A DNA stretch of 10,920 bases from an uncultured Ruminococcus sp. (GTDB taxonomy: Bacteria; Bacillota; Clostridia; Oscillospirales; Ruminococcaceae): positions 1-10,920 of the forward strand of contig CACYBC010000076.1 of the NCBI GenBank assembly GCA_902772615.1. The letters are read 5' to 3'. The notes beneath the pieces are model-generated. The model had not been told where the DNA came from. It saw only the letters and a program-made list of their open reading frames with translations, and searched no databases. Positions 6,370 to 10,920 of this stretch are shown in pieces. A program made the translations under genes and the position numbers. Position 1 is the stretch's first letter. Every line of letters begins with the position of its first letter.

Positions 6370-7545
6370 TCAGTAGTTCTCTGAATTGACTTCGAAGTAG
6401 CTTTGCGGGTGTGCGCATACCGGGCAGATCTCCGGTGCCTGCGTGCCGACCACTATGTGTCCGCAGTTGCGGCATTCCCAGATCTTTACCTCGCTCTTTC
6501 TGAACACTTCCGCAGTCTCTACGTTCTTTAGCAATGCGCGATAACGTTCCTCATGATGCTTTTCGATCGCGCCGACCATGCGGAACTTTGCAGCAACGGC
6601 AGGGAAGCCTTCTTCTTCCGCGGTCCTGGCAAATCCTTCATACATGTCGGTCCACTCGAAGTTTTCTCCGTCAGCTGCCGCAGCCAGGTTCTCGGCCGTG
6701 CTTCCGATGCCATTGAGTTCCTTGAACCACATCTTTGCATGTTCTTTCTCATTGTCGGCAGTTTTAAGGAACAGCGCCGCTATCTGTTCGTATCCCTCGG
6801 CTTTAGCCTTAGAAGCGAAGTATGTATACTTGTTCCTCGCCTGGGATTCTCCGGCAAAAGCTGCCTCGAGGTTCTTTTCCGTCTGCGTTCCCGCATACGG
6901 ATTAGACTTCGGCTCTTCCGGAACTTCCGGCTCTACCTTTACGAAAACCGATGCCGGCTGTTTGCAGCGGGGACATACGAAATCATCGCTCATTGGTCCT
7001 TCATGGACATAACCGCACACCGAGCATTTCCAGACTTCCATCTTGTTCTCCTTTTCGTCTTCTGTTTCTTCGTTGAATTTTAATGTATCAAGCAGGAACC
7101 GGACATCTTCAGCAGGGAACCCGGGCTTCCCGGCATATTCCTTCTCCAGCATCCTCAGCAGTCTGTTCGAGTTTCCGCTCTGAGGCAGCATATAGCCTGC
7201 CTCTCTCAAAAGATCCTCGCGCATTATCCTGGAGGATCTTTCTATAGCCTTCGACAGCGGTCCCGGAATTCCTGCCGCCATGATCTCCTGTTCCGCCTTG
7301 GAATCAGCGAGCCTGCGCAAAGCCGCAATGACGGAGTCCTCTTTCCTCTGCTGGACCGGATACTCTCTCGGCACCATGCTTATGGCTCTTGCGGGGCATG
7401 CATCCGCGCAGGCGCCGCATCCGATGCACTTGTCGATATCGATCACGCTGTTCTCTGTATCTGTCGCTCCGGTGGGACACACGAACAGACACAGGCAGTC
7501 TTTTTCACATAACCTGACGTTTCTTACTGCATATCTTTCGCCCAT
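6370..7545 (-). CDS. Fusion of 4Fe-4S ferredoxin-like protein with rubredoxin-rubrerythrin-rubredoxin
   Basis: This 391-aa protein has four parts. Residues 1-55 hold two cysteine clusters: C13, C17, C19, C23-Pro (unusual spacing) and C40, C43, C46, C50-Pro (canonical 4Fe-4S). Residues 60-165 are a helical, charged region I do not recognise. Residues 169-200 are a rubredoxin-like Cys4 site (C174, C177, C191, C194). Residues 215-345 are a rubrerythrin diiron domain with ESQARNKY, DNEKEHA and EKHHEERY, and a last rubredoxin site follows (C358, C361, C374, C377). Rubrerythrins reduce hydrogen peroxide in anaerobes, and the added clusters could feed electrons. In relatives, as I remember them, the ferredoxin-like and rubrerythrin parts are separate genes. 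I start at ATG 7545, 4 nt after the upstream stop, with GGAGGG overlapping that stop. A second product starting at 7041 is likely. Confidence 0.88.
   Translation of the reverse strand: MGERYAVRNVRLCEKDCLCLFVCPTGATDTENSVIDIDKCIGCGACADACPARAISMVPREYPVQQRKEDSVIAALRRLADSKAEQEIMAAGIPGPLSKAIERSSRIMREDLLREAGYMLPQSGNSNRLLRMLEKEYAGKPGFPAEDVRFLLDTLKFNEETEDEKENKMEVWKCSVCGYVHEGPMSDDFVCPRCKQPASVFVKVEPEVPEEPKSNPYAGTQTEKNLEAAFAGESQARNKYTYFASKAKAEGYEQIAALFLKTADNEKEHAKMWFKELNGIGSTAENLAAAADGENFEWTDMYEGFARTAEEEGFPAVAAKFRMVGAIEKHHEERYRALLKNVETAEVFRKSEVKIWECRNCGHIVVGTQAPEICPVCAHPQSYFEVNSENY
7039..7053 (-). promoter_or_regulatory. Internal Shine-Dalgarno and ATG inside the ferredoxin-rubrerythrin fusion
   Basis: On the minus strand AAGGAG (7053-7048) is followed after 6 nt by an in-frame ATG (7041-7039), exactly at the start of the rubredoxin-like domain (MEVWKCSVCG). 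Translation from here would give a 223-aa stand-alone rubrerythrin, the form known from related anaerobes. The site reads as codons for Glu-Lys-Glu-Asn-Lys in the fusion. Confidence 0.65.
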
Positions 7546-7549
7546 GATC

Positions 7550-8179
7550 TCACCCTCCGATCTTCTCGAACTTGCTGTTCGGCACCTTGCAGACCGGACA
7601 GACATCCGGCAGGCTGTCGCCTACATAGACAAAGCCGCACACCGTACACACATAAACACCGGTGTCATCGGACAGTTCTTCTTTTCCTTCCCCGAACCGG
7701 GTAAGCAGTGACTGCAGCATGAGCGTCACTTTGCTGCTCCATGTGAGACTGCGCAGAGCTCCGCGGTCTCCGCATCCGGAGGCTGCGGAATCAGCTTCGG
7801 GATAATACCTGCTGATGTCCTGTTCAACTTTCTCAAGGATCTTCCCGAAGGACGCATCAGGGATCTGTCCTGTTCTGCTCCTGAGCCACTGAGCTATCCT
7901 TCTGAACGCCTCCGCCTGGTCCGGCCGGTACTGTTTCTCGCATCCTTTTGCGAGACTGGAACATACAGCGCTCAGCTCAGCAGCCGACAGGGATCTCATT
8001 TCATCCTGCTCAGCAGGAGCTGAAACCACCTCTGCTCTCTGTTCCTGTCCGCCTTCCGGGCGGAAAACTGCTTTCGGGGCTCCGCAAAGAGGACATTTCC
8101 AGTCATCTGTCAGTTCGTCCCATGTTTGACCTGCGGAATCGTCGTAGACATAGCCGCAGATCGGGCATACATATTTCAT
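7550..8179 (-). CDS. Protein with a rubredoxin-like domain at each end
   Basis: This 209-aa protein has an N-terminal rubredoxin-like site (C5, C8, C29, C32, including YVCPICGYVYDD and WKCPLCG) and a C-terminal one (C178, C181, C194, C197) whose shorter loop resembles the rubredoxin tail of rubrerythrin. Between them, about residues 50-170, is a helical region with SAAELSAVCSSLAKGCEKQY and a RGALRSLTWSSKVT segment. I know this region only from similar proteins of clostridia, with no assigned function. Rubredoxins shuttle single electrons in the cytoplasm, here most likely to the rubrerythrin encoded 4 nt downstream. The ATG at 8179 has AAGGAGG (8191-8197) 11 nt upstream, slightly far but convincing. 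Expression is probably co-ordinated with the fusion gene. Confidence 0.85.
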   Translation of the reverse strand: MKYVCPICGYVYDDSAGQTWDELTDDWKCPLCGAPKAVFRPEGGQEQRAEVVSAPAEQDEMRSLSAAELSAVCSSLAKGCEKQYRPDQAEAFRRIAQWLRSRTGQIPDASFGKILEKVEQDISRYYPEADSAASGCGDRGALRSLTWSSKVTLMLQSLLTRFGEGKEELSDDTGVYVCTVCGFVYVGDSLPDVCPVCKVPNSKFEKIGG

Positions 8180-8288
8180 GGTGAGTCGTACCTCCTTTCA
8201 CCAGACGGCCGCACCGGCCGAAGGACCTCCCTGACAGCGGGCTTTCTAAACATAAGCTCCGTTCACGGAAGGCCGGGGTTTCTCTAAT
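8180..8288 (-). other. GC-rich leader between the GH43 and rubredoxin genes
   Basis: These 109 bases contain no ORF worth calling. Read on the minus strand there is a small hairpin TCCGT/ACGGA with a 2-nt loop (8269-8258) and a second one CGGCCG/CGGCCG with a 3-nt loop (8220-8206), which ends 8 nt before the AAGGAGG of the rubredoxin gene. I see no clear promoter, no T-tract terminator and no riboswitch class I recognise. It could be an end-of-transcript structure for GH43 or a leader controlling the redox genes. Confidence 0.35.
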
Positions 8289-9260
8289 TTATATAAACAG
8301 CTGATTGTCGGTGCTGAACACCGGCATCCCGTTTTCGAACTCCAGTCTCATCACATAGGTATGTCGGTTGGGATCGTACAGCGGATCTCCTTCTATCTCG
8401 TCATAATTCCTTGCGTGATATGCCATGTATGCGTTTCCTTCCGGATCGCGGAAGAAACTGTTATGTCCGGGTCCCAGAAGACCTCTTTCCCTGTCAGTCC
8501 CGAACACCGGGCAGTTCATCTTATGCCAGACAGAAATGTCCATCAGATCCGCATCCGCATCTGCCCAGAGCATTCCCATGCAGTATGCCGGACTGGTGTC
8601 GCTGGCGGAATATGTGAGGAATACTTTGTCTCCCTCTCTTATGAATGCCGGTCCTTCATTGACCCAGAATCCGTGCCTTTCCCAGTCATAGGTGGGTGCG
8701 GTAAGGAGCATCTGGGGAGTACTTAATGTGAGAGCATCCTCCATTCTGGCTATGTAGAGGTTGCTGATCTTCCGTCCGACACTTACCTTCTCCGCCCAGA
8801 CGCAGTACCTGATGCCGTTGTTGACGAAAGTAGTCATGTCCAGTGAGAAATCAGTGAAGCTGAACTCATCGTCATCCACCCTTTTGAGGTTCCCGCACTC
8901 TGTCCAGGGCCCTGCAAGAGGATCGTCGCCTTCACAGCGCAGCACCCAAGGCCTTATGTTCCAGATGTCATCCTTCTCCCCTGCAGCGAAGTATACATAC
9001 CACCTGCCGTCAATGTGATGCAGCTCCGGCGCCCAGATGTGTTTGCTCATTATCCCGCTGTCATGGCAGTGCCAGATCTCTGTCTCCGGCGCGTCCTTAA
9101 GCCCTTCCAGTGAAGACGCTCTTCTCAGCACTATACAGTCATAAGCCGGCACAGACGCGGTGAAGTAATACATGCCGTCTTCCTGCATGATGTAAGGGTC
9201 CGCTCGCTGCGCGATAAACGGCACATTGTATCTCGTTTTTTTGTAATTTGTCTGATTCAT
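8289..9260 (-). CDS. Glycoside hydrolase family 43 (arabinofuranosidase/xylosidase-like)
   Basis: This 323-aa five-bladed beta-propeller glycosidase has the GH43 catalytic triad in place: general base Asp21 (RADPYI), pKa-tuning Asp141 (FSLDMTTF) and general acid Glu202 (NEGPAF). The HIWAPELHHIDGRWYVYFAAG stretch (74-94) and the late GPGHNSFF segment, which supplies the metal-site histidine, are also typical. There is no signal peptide and no extra C-terminal module, so it is probably cytoplasmic and trims imported oligosaccharides from arabinoxylan or arabinan. Sequence alone does not separate arabinofuranosidase from xylosidase. GAGGAG (9267-9272) lies 6 nt before the ATG. No transporter or regulator for plant sugars is adjacent, so it looks like a single gene dropped between unrelated neighbours. 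Confidence 0.9.
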   Translation of the reverse strand: MNQTNYKKTRYNVPFIAQRADPYIMQEDGMYYFTASVPAYDCIVLRRASSLEGLKDAPETEIWHCHDSGIMSKHIWAPELHHIDGRWYVYFAAGEKDDIWNIRPWVLRCEGDDPLAGPWTECGNLKRVDDDEFSFTDFSLDMTTFVNNGIRYCVWAEKVSVGRKISNLYIARMEDALTLSTPQMLLTAPTYDWERHGFWVNEGPAFIREGDKVFLTYSASDTSPAYCMGMLWADADADLMDISVWHKMNCPVFGTDRERGLLGPGHNSFFRDPEGNAYMAYHARNYDEIEGDPLYDPNRHTYVMRLEFENGMPVFSTDNQLFI

Positions 9261-9310
9261 TGATCTCTCCTCTTCAGGCGTTTTCTCCTATTACAATAGT
9301 AACACAAAAT

Positions 9311-9327
9311 CGGACATTTTCCGTCCG
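9311..9327 (-). terminator. Weak hairpin in the yhhN-like/GH43 intergenic region
   Basis: On the minus strand CGGAC and GTCCG enclose a 7-nt loop and are followed by ATTTTGTGTT. This could end the yhhN-like transcript, but the stem is only 5 bp. The surrounding 110 bases also hold TTACAAT (9291-9297) and ATTGTAA (9337-9343) as an inverted pair, which might be an operator. No clear -35/-10 pair for GH43 was found. Confidence 0.35.
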
Positions 9328-9370
9328 CTTAGCTTAATTGTAACATCCTTTCTTTTTCCGCCCTTAAGTC

Positions 9371-10030
9371 TCAGATCAGAAGCAGACTAAAGGCTATGAG
9401 GAGCTGCCCTGCATAATAAAGACCTATGTTGGTGTTCCTCAGACTTTGCCTGAAATCTCCTCCGAATGTGTTGAGGATAAGAACGATATCGCTTATCAGG
9501 AACAGCGCTGCTCCGGCAGCGAACACCGCGTTAAAGGCAGACGGATCTGTGACCAGATTACCGACCGCGATGCAGTTGAGAAGCATGATGGCTCCTATAT
9601 ACACGATACCGAATATCTTGAATGCCTTCCCGGCAGTGATCTTTCTGAAGATCCAGATCATAAGCAGCGCCGTCAGGACTATTCCAGCAGCAATACAGAC
9701 AGCCAGGCTGGAAGACATTCCCATGACCGCGGCAAGATACAGAATGTGACCTGAAAGGAACACCAGTATCCCTATCAGGAATATGAGCTGTCCCTTCTCG
9801 CTGAACACCATGCGCAGGTTCAGCAGCACATCCGCCACACATCCGATGATGAGCCCGCAGACTATCAGCTTAGCGGCGTGCGTCCCCGGACTGCAAAGCA
9901 GCCCTATGCCTACAAAACAGAGCGACGCAAGGCCCTTGAGGAACACTGCCTGGACATATCTTTTTCTGCTTTCGATATGCAGGAACGCTCCTGCGAGGAC
10001 AACGCACAGACAACAGAGCACATAAGGCAT
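9371..10030 (-). CDS. YhhN/TMEM86-family membrane protein (lysoplasmalogenase-like)
   Basis: This 219-aa protein is almost entirely hydrophobic, with about seven to eight membrane segments, the size and layout of the YhhN family. Family marks are KGLASLCF (32-39), the acidic residue Asp67 in GCVADVLLNL, FLSGHILYLAA, a second acidic residue Asp181 in LISDIVLIL, and the terminal YYAGQLLIA. Animal TMEM86 proteins hydrolyse the vinyl-ether bond of lysoplasmalogens. Many clostridia make plasmalogens, so lipid remodelling is plausible, but the bacterial activity is mostly untested and remains an inference. AAGGAG (10041-10046) lies 10 nt before the ATG. The GNAT gene ends 57 bp upstream on the same strand, so the two may share a transcript. 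Confidence 0.82.
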   Translation of the reverse strand: MPYVLCCLCVVLAGAFLHIESRKRYVQAVFLKGLASLCFVGIGLLCSPGTHAAKLIVCGLIIGCVADVLLNLRMVFSEKGQLIFLIGILVFLSGHILYLAAVMGMSSSLAVCIAAGIVLTALLMIWIFRKITAGKAFKIFGIVYIGAIMLLNCIAVGNLVTDPSAFNAVFAAGAALFLISDIVLILNTFGGDFRQSLRNTNIGLYYAGQLLIAFSLLLI

Positions 10031-10087
10031 ATTCTGTTCTCTCCTTTCTCTTTCAACTTATTGTTATACCGTCTGATGATCGCTGCA

Positions 10088-10558
10088 TCAGCCATACAGT
10101 CTGCAAATCAGGTTGACCGCGTCCGGCACTTCTTTGTCGGCATATCCAGAATCCCTGAACCCTGATCTCAGGTAGAGCCGGACAGCTGCCGCGTCATCCT
10201 TTTTGACACAGACCTCTACGTGATCGTATCGGCCTTCCTTTCTCAGTTCGTCCAGTATAAGTTCCAATGCTCGGGTGCCGTAACCTTTCCTCTGATACCT
10301 GCGGTCTATCATGAACTGCTGGAGGTCATACCCAAGAGGTTCCTCCGTGAACTCTCTCACAAGAGCTGTGCCCACGACGATCCCGTTTGCCTCTATCACG
10401 TACACCCTGCCGCCGCAATTGCGGTAGACATAACCTCTTGCCAGGATCCCCTGGGCCGGAGCGACGAAACTCTTCTGTTCTTCTTCCACGGACAGTGAAG
10501 CTACTTCCAGCCAGTTCTCTTCAGTGACCTCAGTCAATCTAATATTCACATTCTTCAT
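10088..10558 (-). CDS. GNAT-family N-acetyltransferase
   Basis: This 156-aa protein has the Gcn5-related fold throughout. Motif A, LQQFMIDRRYQRKGYG, contains the acetyl-CoA pyrophosphate loop Q89-RKGYG-94, and a VRLYLRSGF segment follows in motif B. The N-terminal half, with VEEEQKSFVAP, and the overall spacing recall the BltD/PaiA-like polyamine acetyltransferases, but the substrate cannot be read from sequence. The ATG at 10558 fits the usual N-terminus of such proteins, yet the bases before it (minus strand CCTGATTTAGA) contain no Shine-Dalgarno. The structured transposon end begins only 8 nt upstream. I infer that the insertion removed the native ribosome binding site and promoter, so expression may be low or depend on transcription from the element. 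Confidence 0.85.
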   Translation of the reverse strand: MKNVNIRLTEVTEENWLEVASLSVEEEQKSFVAPAQGILARGYVYRNCGGRVYVIEANGIVVGTALVREFTEEPLGYDLQQFMIDRRYQRKGYGTRALELILDELRKEGRYDHVEVCVKKDDAAAVRLYLRSGFRDSGYADKEVPDAVNLICRLYG

Positions 10559-10565
10559 TCTAAAT

Positions 10566-10608
10566 CAGGCGCGTAGACCCGTGACTTCAGTCGTGGGAGG
10601 ACCGCCTG
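10566..10608 (+). repeat. Structured end block, right copy
   Basis: The outer stem CAGGCG (10566-10571)/CGCCTG (10603-10608) surrounds an inner 9-bp stem CCCGTGACT (10578-10586)/AGTCGTGGG (10589-10597) that includes two G-U pairs and has a TC loop. It has the form of an IS200/IS605 subterminal palindrome and is related to the block at 85-125 on the other strand. Confidence 0.7.
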
Positions 10609-10670
10609 CCTCCAATACTATCCTTTTTAGTGAAGAATAATAAAACAGTTTTCGGGATTGAAACACTTCC

Positions 10671-10694
10671 CATTGTCCGCTTTTAGGGACAATG
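10671..10694 (+). repeat. 8-bp hairpin in the tnpB leader
   Basis: CATTGTCC (10671-10678) and GGACAATG (10687-10694) are exact complements around an 8-nt loop (GCTTTTAG). It sits 34 nt before the tnpB ribosome binding site and could hold down transposase expression or be part of the left end. Confidence 0.5.
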
Positions 10695-10744
10695 TCCTTG
10701 ATAGAATGTATCTGTGAGAGCCTATCATAAGGAGGTGTTTCCTG

Positions 10745-10920
10745 TTGCTGCAGACCCGCACTGCCAAACTGCGCATATTCCCGGATGATGAACAGTCTGT
10801 ACTTCTGCGCGAGACTATGTCCGCTTATACCTATGCCTGCAATTATGTTTCTGATCTGATAGGTACTGGAAAAGTTAAAGCAGACCGCTGCAGACTGCAT
10901 GATGCCGCTTACAGACAGTG
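10745..10920 (+). CDS. tnpB: TnpB (IS605 OrfB-type RNA-guided nuclease), N-terminal fragment cut by the window edge
   Basis: Fifty-eight codons are visible and the frame is open to the window edge. The start is TTG at 10745, chosen because a perfect AAGGAGG ends 9 nt upstream and no ATG or GTG in frame is better placed. The N-terminus matches the TnpB family: a basic TAKLRIFPDDEQ opening (residues 6-17), then RETMSAYTYACNYVS (22-36) and RLHDAAYRQ (50-58). TnpB proteins are RNA-guided DNA nucleases of IS200/IS605 elements and relatives of Cas12. Their RuvC and zinc-finger regions lie far downstream and cannot be checked here, so activity is unknown. The call rests on the N-terminal motif and the hairpin end. 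Confidence 0.75.
   Translation, partial: MLQTRTAKLRIFPDDEQSVLLRETMSAYTYACNYVSDLIGTGKVKADRCRLHDAAYRQ

Larger units (their letters stand above)
10559..10920 (+). mobile_element. Left end of an IS605/IS1341-type element carrying TnpB, running off the right edge
   Basis: From left to right there is a two-tier hairpin block (10566-10608), a non-coding leader with a second hairpin (10671-10694), a perfect AAGGAGGT (10729-10736) and the start of a TnpB-like gene. IS200/IS605 elements carry hairpins at both ends in the same strand orientation and make no target duplication. The left hairpin seen here should therefore have a copy beyond the window, where the element's guide RNA would end. The exact left tip is uncertain (about 10555-10566). 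No TnpA is visible, so it may be a tnpB-only element. Confidence 0.7.

Noticed and set aside
6553..7083. Plus-strand open frame opposite rubrerythrin
   Set aside because: Antisense shadow. The minus-strand frame carries all cysteine and diiron motifs.
7546..7605. An earlier start at 7605 for the ferredoxin-rubrerythrin fusion
   Set aside because: It would overlap the end of the rubredoxin gene by 56 bases and add an Arg/Ser-rich stretch. ATG 7545 has a ribosome binding site and directly precedes the iron-sulfur motif.
10565..10900. Minus-strand open frame of 111 codons at the right edge
   Set aside because: It runs antisense through the TnpB start, the leader hairpin and the end block. The plus strand has a matching TnpB N-terminus with a perfect ribosome binding site.
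1..10920. CRISPR array, tRNA or rRNA
   Set aside because: No spaced direct repeats, cloverleaf-like segment or rRNA-like stretch was seen in the intergenic regions.

Overview
The window looks like a piece of a Clostridia-class Firmicutes chromosome, probably from a gut or rumen anaerobe (Lachnospiraceae/Ruminococcaceae-like). Four things point that way: strong AAGGAGG-type ribosome binding sites, a split two-subunit transketolase, an oxygen-defence cluster of rubredoxin, ferredoxin and rubrerythrin, and a cytoplasmic GH43 glycosidase. The taxonomic call is an inference from gene content and style, not from a marker gene.

Layout. Positions 1-130 hold a structured end resembling an IS200/IS605-type element, with a good promoter reading left out of the window. 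From 4672 down to 213 on the minus strand runs a gene string: transketolase N-terminal subunit, transketolase C-terminal subunit, a strong hairpin, a GtrA-family membrane protein, then a large cytoplasmic protein with two alpha/beta-hydrolase domains, the second lacking its nucleophilic serine. A compact divergent promoter region (4673-4811) separates this from a plus-strand M32 metallocarboxypeptidase (4812-6311). That gene ends at a perfect 15-bp terminator hairpin shared with the convergent genes that follow.

From 10558 down to 6370 all genes are on the minus strand: a GNAT acetyltransferase, a YhhN/TMEM86-type membrane protein, a GH43 glycosidase, a protein with a rubredoxin domain at each end, and a ferredoxin-rubrerythrin fusion. 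The last two genes are 4 nt apart and together carry four rubredoxin-type Cys4 sites, two 4Fe-4S motifs and a rubrerythrin diiron domain. They look like one electron-transfer unit for reducing peroxide. The right edge (about 10559-10920) is the start of an IS605-type element whose TnpB gene begins with TTG at 10745 and runs off the window.

The most notable points are these. (1) The 41-nt structured blocks at 85-125 (minus) and 10567-10607 (plus) are clearly related, so two related transposon ends face outward and bracket the window. (2) The ferredoxin-like and rubrerythrin genes are fused in frame, yet a well-placed Shine-Dalgarno and ATG remain inside the fusion. (3) The second hydrolase domain has GNGGG where GxSxG is expected. 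(4) The GNAT gene starts right at the transposon end and has no visible ribosome binding site. I found no CRISPR array, rRNA or tRNA. No stretch longer than 300 bases lacks a gene.
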